Assembly: GCA_027596195.1 (NCBI GenBank)
Contig: JADGJG010000458.1
Location: forward strand, 1-19,176
Reading direction: 5' to 3'
DNA: 19,176 nucleotides
Origin: Podochytrium sp. JEL0797
Lineage: Eukaryota > Chytridiomycota > Chytridiomycetes > Chytridiales > Chytriomycetaceae
The position numbers and the translations under genes are program-made. The stretch's first letter is position 1. Every line of letters starts with the position of its first letter. Shown in pieces: positions 1 through 7,445 of this stretch. The notes under the pieces were generated by a model that was not told the DNA's origin, did no database searches, and saw nothing but the letters and a program-made list of their open reading frames with translations.

Positions 1-375
1 CACCGATCGTAAAATACGTATCGCTTCTGGCTTTCATATAGTTGAATCTCTCTGTGGGAGTAAATCAGTCAGCTCGATGTCGCTTGATCAGTGATCGGCG
101 GGAACTGGGCTCAACACCGAAAGGGCGGCAACTCTCATACCAGTAAATTGCTGCTTTGTGACAGGCCCAACCGACGCCAAGACGGAGAGAGTCTGAAGAA
201 ACCCTGCGTTGCAACACGGAAGGGGTCATTCGACAAGAAAGACAAAACGACATCTCACGCCCCGCCCCTCCGCACCTTTATCGTAATCTCCAATGGCAAG
301 AGGCCTGATTTTGTATCCTTCCGCGATGGATTTGTTGACGTCGGGGGAGATGAGCGTGTCGGAAAAGAGGGCCAT
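1..375 (-). CDS. GNA1: glucosamine 6-phosphate N-acetyltransferase, 5' part (cut by left edge)
   Basis: A GNAT-family enzyme that acetylates glucosamine-6-phosphate with acetyl-CoA in the cytosolic UDP-GlcNAc pathway feeding chitin and glycosylation. Three exons join in frame: 375-276, 203-141 and 51-1. Intron 1 (72 nt, donor GTGCGG, acceptor CAG) and intron 2 (89 nt, GTATGA...CACAG, with a CTGAC branch-like site) are both phase 1. The 71 visible residues follow the fungal GNA1 N terminus: ISPDVNKSIAEGYKIRPL, then DYDKGFLQTLSVLASVG, then ERFNYMKARSDTYFTI. The acetyl-CoA-binding half lies beyond the edge (the family is about 150-160 aa). The start is the first ATG giving the usual N terminus; it sits 83 bases downstream of the preceding gene's stop codon. 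The family call comes from recalled motifs and is strong. Confidence 0.88.
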
Positions 376-458
376 TTTTTTGGGATCGCGATTTCTTCCG
401 ACACGCGACTCTGTCACGGCGTGGTATATTTCAGAATATAGAAAAAAAAAGAGGAAAA

Positions 459-1739
459 TCACGCCAAGTATCCTTGCATCATCTTCATTTCACGACCCTG
501 GGCATCGACAAGTTCCTGAATCAGTTGCTTGTTCTGGAGTTTCAATGCTTCCATTTTGTGATGTTGCTCAAAGTTCAACGCGGCCAGATGATCTTGCATG
601 TCTTGCTCCGATTCATTGGCTTGCTTCTGGAGCTGTTGAACAAAACCCTGTTGGGAACTCGCAGCCACTTGCTGTTTTAAAATCTCTTCCAACGTGGCTT
701 GCACTTTGGAAAGAGCCAGTTGCTGATTTTGAACAAGTTGCTTGCGCTGGTCTTGCGATACTGACGCGTCCTGATGTGGCATTGATTTCAATATGGACAG
801 CTGTTGCTTCGTGTCTTGCTCGGATTGACTGGTCTGGTTCTGGAGCTGTTGAATTGAAACTTGTTGGGCACTCGCAGCCACTTGCTGGTTTGAGATCCGT
901 TCTAGCGTTGATTGTTGTTTGGAAAGAGCAAGTTGCAGATTTTGAAGACTCTCCACTAATGTGGTGGTACCCACTCCGGCTTGCTGGATTTGGGCAGTCA
1001 GATTTTGAGCGTCTTGCTGCTGCGATGCGAACGTTTGCCAAACCAGTGTCGCGTTCTGAGCGTTTTGGATGTCATTCAATTTTTGCTGAGCCGCGGCAAG
1101 CGTGGCATTCATTGCCTTTTCGGATTGGATTTGGTTTCGGATGGTCGAATTCAAAACAATTTGGTGTTGCAGAGCAAGGGCCTTTACGGCCGCTGTGTTT
1201 TGCGCCTGCAAAGCCTGCATATTGACTGACTGAACTTGCAGTATTGCCGAAATTGCCGCTGATTTGTACGACGAATGCTGCCTCTGGGCAAGCTGTGCCT
1301 TTTGACTCGCGCTCATTGTGGAGAACTTTTGATTAATCGCTGCCGCGTTGATGGTCGCGTTTGCAATAATCGCATCGGCTTGAATTTGCGTGGTGCATCC
1401 AATAAACATCGGCGATGCCACAAGTAACACAAGACACGTGGGTCTCATGTTGCCGCAGGTTTCAAGTGTGTTCCAAAACACGTCTGAAGTTGAGTTCACT
1501 TGGAGTTGCAGCAACGTTTGTCCTTGGCACATGTACGCGCCGAGAGGTGGTGAGTTGGTGTTGGTTTGGTCGGTTCCAGGGAGATTTTGTGCGGGAAGTG
1601 TCAGGTTGGGGTCGCTTGCGGCAAGCGAGCCCGAAATGGAAGCGACGGCGCCTTCGGAGCTTTGAAGTGAGACAGGCAGTGGGTGTGCCATTTGGATGCA
1701 TAGCAGCAAGTTGACTGCGACCAGTAATAACAGTTGCAT
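459..1739 (-). CDS. secreted Gln-rich coiled-coil repeat protein (unknown function)
   Basis: A single open frame of 426 aa, family not recognised. It opens with a signal-peptide-like segment (MQLLLLVAVNLLLCIQMAHP). A second hydrophobic stretch at residues about 102-116 (CLVLLVASPMFIG) follows its own Met (M98, ATG at 1448-1446). The true start could therefore be M98, or the first 97 residues may include an unspliced part. From about residue 120 the protein is Ala/Gln-rich with heptad-like character and no Pro, so a long helical rod is likely. Residues about 270-319 and 341-390 are a tandem repeat offset by exactly 71 residues (shared core LALSK, then QQVAAS, then SEQD). Nine N-X-S/T sequons fit an extracellular or wall-associated protein. 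It contains five Cys. No intron is needed. Function cannot be assigned. Confidence 0.7.
   Translation of the reverse strand: MQLLLLVAVNLLLCIQMAHPLPVSLQSSEGAVASISGSLAASDPNLTLPAQNLPGTDQTNTNSPPLGAYMCQGQTLLQLQVNSTSDVFWNTLETCGNMRPTCLVLLVASPMFIGCTTQIQADAIIANATINAAAINQKFSTMSASQKAQLAQRQHSSYKSAAISAILQVQSVNMQALQAQNTAAVKALALQHQIVLNSTIRNQIQSEKAMNATLAAAQQKLNDIQNAQNATLVWQTFASQQQDAQNLTAQIQQAGVGTTTLVESLQNLQLALSKQQSTLERISNQQVAASAQQVSIQQLQNQTSQSEQDTKQQLSILKSMPHQDASVSQDQRKQLVQNQQLALSKVQATLEEILKQQVAASSQQGFVQQLQKQANESEQDMQDHLAALNFEQHHKMEALKLQNKQLIQELVDAQGREMKMMQGYLA
600..960. repeat. 213-bp imperfect tandem repeat within the secreted-protein gene
   Basis: Plus-strand DNA near 601 (tcttgctccgattc) recurs near 814 (tcttgctcggattg), and the similarity runs on for about 145 bp at a constant offset of 213 bp. 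It corresponds to the two 71-residue protein repeats. The offset is a whole number of codons, so the duplication kept the frame. Confidence 0.75.
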
Positions 1740-1884
1740 GTTCTTTTTCAAAGCGCCATTGTTGGGTGTTTGTTTGGGAAAAGAAGGAATGTCCAATCAG
1801 ATTTCCCTTCATTGTACGTACCAATCATTTTACAGTTATTGACTAGAAAACCATACCAATCATATTACAGTTGTCGAGCCGAAT

Positions 1885-2475
1885 TTATTGGGTTCGCAAG
1901 GCTTCAATCTCTTGCTCCAAGGAATAGTTTGCAATGTCGACACGCAAGACGGAATCCACCAGGGCGGACCATTTTTGGTCCAGCTTTTCCAGGGTTGCTT
2001 TTGCAGCCAACTGTTCGCGCTTCCTCTCGGCATGCAGATTGAGCAGCGCGTTCTTTACTTCGTCCCTCTCCCTCTGGACACCCTCTACTTCAGCCAACAG
2101 CTGGGCAACGTGGACGCGCCAGGCGTTTGTAGAAAATGAGCTCATCAGGGCGAGATTTGCCAGGCGGCGGCTCTGCTGCTGCGTCTGGGCGTGTGCGTTG
2201 TCGACGGCGTCGCTCCAGGCGGCCTCGCTGGCGGGTCCAGAGGGCGTCGCCAGGCGGAACCGCAGCGTGTCGATGGCCGCCAGGCGCGGCGCCTCGGTTT
2301 CCAGGAAAGCATCTTCAGGTGCTTTGCGCGGACCCATCCCAGTCATCTCGGCCTGAATCATTCTGTCCACGTAGTCGCGCACCACTGCGTACAAGTTAGT
2401 GCGCGGCTACTACATAACCACACTGCACTAGCTACCTTCGTTGTCATACTCCTTGTCAATGTACGGTAATGCCAT
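1885..2475 (-). CDS. BCAS2: pre-mRNA splicing factor SPF27/BCAS2 (Cwf7-like)
   Basis: Core subunit of the Prp19/NineTeen complex, a helical scaffold protein of the nuclear spliceosome. Two exons: 2475-2436 and 2384-1885. The 51-nt phase-1 intron has donor GTAGCT, a perfect ACTAAC branch site at 2400-2395 and acceptor GCAG. The product is 179 aa (fission yeast Cwf7 is of similar size, human BCAS2 about 225). Exon 1 encodes the family signature MALPYIDKEYDNE. Exon 2 continues VRDYVDRMIQAEM and has the conserved central block with NAHAQTQQQSRRLANLALM and NAWRVH, then a C-terminal coiled coil (about residues 115-175). The ATG chosen directly precedes the conserved LPYID block. Its start lies 54 bases from the divergent MSS4 start. 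Confidence 0.9.
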
Positions 2476-2529
2476 GTGTGCTGTAACCGATGCGCAGTTG
2501 GGGGTTTCGACGATAAAAAACAAACCAAA
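2476..2529. promoter_or_regulatory. 54-bp divergent promoter region BCAS2 / MSS4
   Basis: The two start codons (2475 minus, 2530 plus) are separated by only 54 bases, so the 5' leaders and core promoters of both genes must share or overlap this segment. It ends in an A-rich run (aaaaaacaaaccaaaa) before the MSS4 ATG. No TATA-like box was seen. Confidence 0.6.
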
Positions 2530-2943
2530 ATGTCAACCGCCGAAGAAATCCTCACCACCAAACTCATCTGCCCAGTGCCGGGATGTGGATGCATCGTCCT
2601 GGCCGCCAAGGGTGCAACCAAGGACTCGGAGTTTGTCCTCGATCCAGTTGCGTACCCGTTGTCACACACACAACACGGGCATTGATCAACCCCACAGAAA
2701 GTAACCTTCCCTGCCCTGCCGAAACCTGTATCTCCTTCGGAACCAGTCGAATCCACTGAATTCCCATATCTCTGGAAAGTTGCCGACAAGATGGATTTTT
2801 GGAACATTGCGTTCTCGCTGGCGCACGAATCTGGCCACCGAATGCTTGCATGTGCCGATTGCGAATGCGGGCCCATTGGATTCCAACCGAAAGGAATGGA
2901 AACGTGTTTTATTATTCCTGATCGTGTCCTCGTGAAAGAATAA
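2530..2943 (+). CDS. RABIF: MSS4/DSS4-type Rab-interacting zinc protein
   Basis: A zinc-bound Rab chaperone/exchange factor acting on exocytic Rab GTPases (human RABIF/MSS4, yeast Dss4). Proposed exons are 2530-2646 and 2698-2943, giving 120 aa (human MSS4 is 123 aa). Zinc ligands are visible as CPVPGC (C14, C19) and CADC (C91, C94). The second pair sits in the family signature LACADCECGPIGF. WNIAFSLAHESGH precedes it, where the family has its Rab-contact region. The frame needs an intron because TGA occurs at about 2683. The acceptor CCACAG at 2697 is good, but the only in-frame nearby donors are weak (GTTGCG at 2647, or GTCCTC at 2635), so the exon 1 end is uncertain by 12 bases. The stop codon overlaps an AATAAA. 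Confidence 0.85.
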
Positions 2944-2944
2944 A
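2939..2944 (+). terminator. AATAAA poly(A) signal overlapping the MSS4 stop codon
   Basis: The last Glu codon and TAA stop of MSS4 form AATAAA (2939-2944). The convergent ADE8 stop codon is only 28 bases further on, so the 3' ends of the two transcripts probably overlap. Confidence 0.5.
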
Positions 2945-2971
2945 CCCCGCAATGGGATGGGATTTGGGGAA

Positions 2972-3607
2972 TCACACCCCCAAAGCCGTCTTGACACCTT
3001 TCACAATCAACACATGCTCTACGCCATGAATCCTCTCTTCCAGCGTTTCCAACGTATCCCCAGGCAAAATCGGAATCTGCTCCGTCAAAATCACCTCCCC
3101 GCGGTCCACTTCGGGAATCACACGATGCACCATCGCCCCCGTCCCCGGAATCTTACCCTCCTGAAACGCCGCAAACGCGCGATCAATCGCGTGCGCACCG
3201 TCAAACTGCCCCGGCAACGCCGGATGCAAATTCACAAACAACCCAGGCGGGAACTTTGCCAAAAACGGAGCGCTCAGAATGTGCATGAACCCAGCCAACA
3301 CAATCAAATCGGGCGTCCCACCCCCAGAAGCTTTGAAAAACTTGTCGAGAATCGCATCCGCGAGGTCCAAGTCGTACTCCTCGCGCGTGAGGCCTTGGTC
3401 CTTGTGCGCCTTGAGCGTCATGGTGAGGGTCGCAATGTGGGCCTTTTCGGCCCGTTGGAGGCCGTAGGCGTTGAGGCGGTTCGAGACGACGAGGGCGATT
3501 TGCGTGTTGGGGAGGAGTGGGGTGTTGAGGGCGTCAATCAGGGCTTGCAGGTTCGAGCCGTTTCCGCTGATGAGGACGGCAATCTTTTTTGTGGGTGTGG
3601 TGGACAT
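2972..3607 (-). CDS. ADE8: phosphoribosylglycinamide formyltransferase (GAR transformylase)
   Basis: Third step of de novo purine synthesis: transfers the formyl group from 10-formyl-tetrahydrofolate to GAR in the cytosol. Intronless, 211 aa, near the 214 aa of yeast Ade8 and the size of bacterial PurN. Visible motifs: phosphate-binding loop AVLISGNGSNLQALID (residues 10-25), VVSNR (40-44), LAGFMHILSAPFL (104-116) and the catalytic strand VNLHPALPGQFDGAHA with N126 and H128. The catalytic Asp is D168 in EVDRGEVIL. The start is the ATG directly before the first beta strand. The frame stays open upstream to about 3838, but that part is low-quality sequence and likely 5' leader. It is stand-alone, as in fungi, not fused as in animal GART. 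Convergent with MSS4; divergent from the SPATA4-like gene (192 bp). Confidence 0.95.
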   Translation of the reverse strand: MSTTPTKKIAVLISGNGSNLQALIDALNTPLLPNTQIALVVSNRLNAYGLQRAEKAHIATLTMTLKAHKDQGLTREEYDLDLADAILDKFFKASGGGTPDLIVLAGFMHILSAPFLAKFPPGLFVNLHPALPGQFDGAHAIDRAFAAFQEGKIPGTGAMVHRVIPEVDRGEVILTEQIPILPGDTLETLEERIHGVEHVLIVKGVKTALGV

Positions 3608-3799
3608 TCGTTTGCGTGACGGGTATTCTGTTGATTCGGGAAGGTTGTGTGGAATCGCGGAAAAAGCAAAAAGGGAGATTGGCCCGGACAAGCATTCTGT
3701 ATCCTTTCTCCCTCTTTCGATCCACCCTCTTCCCCAGGAGAATACAAAAGCCTCCGGATCGAAAATCAAACCGCGAAACACCTTTGTTGAAAATCTTTC

Positions 3800-4763
3800 A
3801 TGCTCTCCGTCTCGCGCGAAACGTGCAAGTGGCTCCAAAGCTTAGACTTGAGAGTCAAGAACCCAAAGCGGTCCGACCCCAGAGTTTCTTCCAATCCATT
3901 CTCCTTGCCCCCCTTTCGACTGACTCTTCTCCAAACAGGGACTTGTCGAACGGAGTCATTGTTGGCGAAATCTTCTCGAGATACTTCCCGAACCAACTCA
4001 ATATCGACTTGTTCTACTCAGGTGAGCATCAGGCGCGTAGTGCGTAAGAGACGGGATATGACATATTCAACGGTGCTTGTAGGCTCCGGAATCGAGCAAA
4101 AGCAAAACAACTGGAAACAGCTTCAGAAATGTAAGTAAACACCCATCGAAAATGGACGCGATTTAAACCATCCTTGTCTGTCCTCTCTATTGAATAGTCT
4201 TCAAAAAGAATGAAATCAATATTCCGGACGAAGCTGTGATTGCTGTAATTATGCCACTGGGTCGCGCAAGATTTACGTCTCATTAACAAGGTTAAACAAA
4301 ACTAGGTCATGACGTGCCAGCCCGATGCAGCCATCATGTTTGTCGAAAACATCCACAGATTGCTGACGAATCGCAGGTCCGGAAGACGTCTCTCATTTTT
4401 GCTCGCTATTCACCAAAAAAACAGACAATATTCCATCAATTATCAAGCCCGGCATGATATTTTTGACATATCGATCCCGCATTTTGCATTGCCGACTGCA
4501 TCGAACATCATTCGAAGTCAATTAGCCCCTGCGGAAAAGGCAAATTTAATATTCTCAGAGAGAAGTCAAGGTGGAAAGTGATTCTCATGCAATTTATTCT
4601 TTTGCAGGCAGACGAAGTCGTTCGCGAGTACAAACAGCGATTCAAAACGCGTGTCTTGCTGGCAGCCACCGACGCGTCCGGCATCCAAAAGACGCGGAAA
4701 ACGATGGATCCTGACGCGTTTTCTGTGCATGTGAATGAAATCGAGATTGCCCAGAGAAACTGA
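3800..4763 (+). CDS. SPATA4: SPATA4-like CH-domain (DUF1042/CLAMP-type) flagellar protein
   Basis: Small calponin-homology-like protein of the SPATA4/SPEF1 group, linked to axonemes and microtubules. Seven exons join in frame: 3800-3870, 3939-4021, 4083-4130, 4198-4244, 4306-4376, 4425-4570 and 4612-4763 (205 aa). Introns are 68, 61, 67, 61, 48 and 41 nt. Conserved blocks: CKWLQSLDL, NPKR joined to DLSNGVIVGEIFSRYFP, NNWKQLQKFF, INIPDEAVIAV, then PDAAIMFVENIHRLLTNR. These match SPATA4 better than SPEF1. The tail is basic and helical (VVREYKQRFKTR). The 48-nt intron 5 is frame-preserving, so a longer isoform is possible, but the spliced form aligns without a gap. Intron 6 ends in two candidate acceptors (GCAGGCAG); only the second keeps the frame. 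Presence of this gene suggests a flagellated organism. Confidence 0.88.
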
Positions 4764-5063
4764 GGAAAACTCGAATAAGAATTCAGTTTTTTACGATTTC
4801 TTTTTAAAAGACACATCTGCAGCTCTATTCCGTGCGAGCTATAATTCGAAATGAAGGGGGGGGGGGGGGTGGGATGGTTCGTGGCCCGACTCCCCCATTT
4901 AATTTTCTCTCTCTCTCCCTCTCCATTAAAAAAGAGATTTGCTAAGATTTGATGAATCGATTATGTCGCAAATATCGCGGTCATTTTTCCAATCTCGCCA
5001 CTTCATATCTTTTTTTGACAAACTCGCGATCATCAAAAATTAAAAAATTGTCACTTGCCGCGA
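4764..5063. other. intergenic spacer with G14 homopolymer
   Basis: 300 bases between the SPATA4-like stop and the dCache receptor start. It holds an uninterrupted run of 14 G (4856-4869) followed by T and GGG, a pyrimidine-rich CT run at about 4905-4923, and several AT-rich stretches. I see no coding sequence or RNA gene. It presumably contains the 3' end of the first gene and the promoter of the second, both on the plus strand. Confidence 0.6.
4856..4869. repeat. G14 homopolymer
   Basis: Fourteen consecutive G, then T, then GGG, in an otherwise AT-leaning intergenic spacer. Likely length-variable; it could also be a sequencing weak point. Confidence 0.85.
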
Positions 5064-7048
5064 ATGGCCCCGCTTCAACGACACCCTTCCCATGCGGGAT
5101 CCAAAACCTCAAGTCGCCTCACGGCCGCATTGGCGTGGAAACCTCGTTTGTACATGCTCATCAGTGGTTTCGTGGCCATCTGCGCCGTGACGATTGGTGT
5201 TCTTGGATGGTGAGAGTTCTTCCCTGGCCACTCCCGCTTGGAACCTAGAATATTCATTGCACCTCCTCCGCCTCACACGCGTCTCAACACATATTTACCC
5301 TGTTCTTGATCTCACAAAGCTGTATTTTTTGACCAAAAATATAAGGCAACTCACCCTGAACGCGGGACATGCCAACGTCGCGTCGTTGATGGAGGAAATT
5401 GAGCTACTAGTCAGCACAATGATCATGACGTATTTCGATGGCATGGCGCAAACTCTCTCGGCTCTCACACTGATTCAATCGCAAATGTTTCAGGTATTTA
5501 TGCTTTTGCGCCGAGGTCAGGAAAATGATATTCACACACATGCTCACACACAGAGTAATTTCTGGAGTTTCTTGACTCCGAGTGCTTCCGCCGCCGCGTT
5601 TGCGCAAATGCTAATTTTGTTGGACGGAGCTCAAAAGTACACGACGAGTTTTTATATTCAGACGTACCCTGATGGAAATCAAATGGGCTATAACTACTTT
5701 ACTGATGCAAACGGAACGAGCCTCCGTTGGGTAAATTTTCTATCTTTCAACCTCCAGGTCAAACTTTCTAAAATAATTCGTTGTTTTTTTCGCAGTGGCA
5801 ACAAGAAAACGACACCGTCTCCACTTACGCTTGCGACCCAACCGGCACAATCCTGTGGAACGGCCTCATCAGCAACAGAACCAGCGTCGGCAACGGGTTA
5901 CTCGAAACCCCAGGCAACAACAACACCATCAAGAACGCGGCCGGAGGAATTTCGGGCGCCAATCTCCAGTACGCCAAGGGCCCCACTACTGGAACCACCC
6001 CACCATTCCTTCAAGACAACCAGCTCGTCAAGTCGAGTCTTGCGTACAGCATCAACTCCGTCACGGGTGAAAAAGTTGTGTTTGGAAACGACTGGTCCCT
6101 CGAGTTTGTTTCGAACCAAATCATCAACATCATCAGTGTCGTGCAATTCCCGGTATTTGCTGCAGCCATAAAAGTGAGTACGGGAACCGTCATGGCCACT
6201 TCGAGTCAGTCGCCGCTGTTTGATGCGCAGGCTCAGCACATTTTCACCATCAATCAAATCCAAGACCCATTCTTCCAGGACTTTTCAGTTCTGGTCAATT
6301 CCACCTTCACGTTCGGACTCATTGACGACTTGCCCGCACAACTCGAGAACATTTGCCACTATCTCAGGTACTACTACGGCGTTTTTTGAGTCGTAACATC
6401 CAGGGTGCCAACTGGAAACTCGGCCTGAACGCATTCAACATGCTGGGAAAGGAGATTCTCATTGTCGTGTACATGAACATCGACTCTGTCCAAGTGCAGC
6501 TGGGCAAGCAGTCTACGGCCACGGGGTACGTCATCACTGGAATCATTGTCACGTTTGTGATTGTGGGAGGCCTGTTTTCCATCTTGATTGACCGCCAACT
6601 CGCCGTCGTGTCGAACCAAATCCGCCTTCTACGCGACTTGAAGTTCAAGGAAGTTCTCGGGGGTGATTCGGAAGTCAAGGACCGCTCCTTTATTTCCGAG
6701 CTCGCCGAGTTGCAGAAATGCTTTTACCCGATGGTAGTCAAGTTCAGCGAATTTATCAAGGTTTCGCCCAGCTTGCGCGACCCGACCAACATGTCGGCGG
6801 GGGTGGCGGCGCCCAACGTGCTTCGCGGGGTGACCGCGTCGCAGCATCATACGGGGGCGGTGAATTTGACGCGTAAGTTGTCTGGGGCTTCAGCGTGTGT
6901 TTCGGTTACTCCATCGGCCCCGTTAACGGTGCTTGAGGGAGGTGAAGCGGAAAAAGGGCTTTCAGTTCCTGGGACGCCGGAGCCGCAACAGACGGCCGTG
7001 TTTTGGAATTCGCCGACTGCAAAGAACTTGACAACGGGAAAAACTTGA
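5064..7048 (+). CDS. two-TM dCache-type receptor without output domain (frame break inside)
   Basis: Likely plasma-membrane sensor of about 560 aa. Proposed exons are 5064-5209, 5346-5493, 5554-5730, 5796-6367 and about 6391/6404-7048. A short cytosolic N terminus leads into TM1 (YMLISGFVAICAVTIGVLGW). A long extracellular part follows: helical (SLMEEIELLV, QTLSALTLIQSQMF), then YTTSFYIQTYPDGNQMGY and a Cache-like segment with KVSTGTVMATSSQSPLFDA. NWKLGLNAFNMLGKEI and VVYMNIDSV lead to TM2 (about 22 aa, VITGIIVTFVIVGG). A HAMP-like linker follows (ISELAELQKCFYPMVVKF), as seen before cyclase or kinase domains. Only about 95 low-complexity residues remain before TGA, and no catalytic domain follows. 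The first intron's acceptor is uncertain (5345, or 5319 with another donor). The frame is broken at 6368-6403. Confidence 0.65.
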
Positions 7049-7114
7049 TCCGCCCCCTACTCCTTATTTCCTTATGGTTAAAAATTAAATTTTGGACAAG
7101 CAACGTTTTCTTGA

Positions 7115-7318
7115 ATGTTAGTTGCCTTTCCCAGTCCGGACCAAACCTTCGAGTTGTCGTATTCAGACTTTGGCTTAGAAGCCTTGAGTGGGGTTTCAGC
7201 TGTCACAAGCCTTGCCAAAAGTGGCGCGTTTTCGGACACGTTCGGACCTTCGAACAATAGTCAAGTGACATCTAGTGCTGCTGCTACCGCCTTCGACAAC
7301 GCCAATGCACCCGAGTGA
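7115..7318 (+). CDS. possible small protein, 67 aa (hypothetical)
   Basis: An ATG-initiated frame of 67 aa rich in Ser, Ala, Phe and Asp (for example FELSYSDFGLEALSGVSAVT). It is acidic, without Cys or hydrophobic segments, so it would be soluble and largely disordered. Codon use resembles real coding DNA more than random spacer, but no family is recognised. It might instead be untranslated 3' sequence of the receptor gene, or a leftover of a longer receptor tail. Confidence 0.22.
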   Translation: MLVAFPSPDQTFELSYSDFGLEALSGVSAVTSLAKSGAFSDTFGPSNNSQVTSSAAATAFDNANAPE

Positions 7319-7445
7319 TTCATCGTTGTAGAATGAAAGCCTTCCTGGAAACAGGTATGCTGTGAGCTTTATGATCAATGTTTACAAGAAGAAATCCAAA
7401 GCGTGCATCTGGACTCTGCTTTAACTCCAGAAATGCCTTTTCCAA

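Noticed and set aside
293..1225. 310-codon plus-strand open frame
   Set aside because: Antisense to the secreted repeat protein; its apparent quality comes from the low-stop Gln/Ala-rich repeat on the other strand. It also crosses the GNA1 exon 1 and the intergenic gap.
6170..6190. Donor-like AAAGTGAGT inside receptor exon 4
   Set aside because: The reading frame through it gives a sensible Cache-like sequence (KVSTGTVMATSS), so it is coding, not an intron start.
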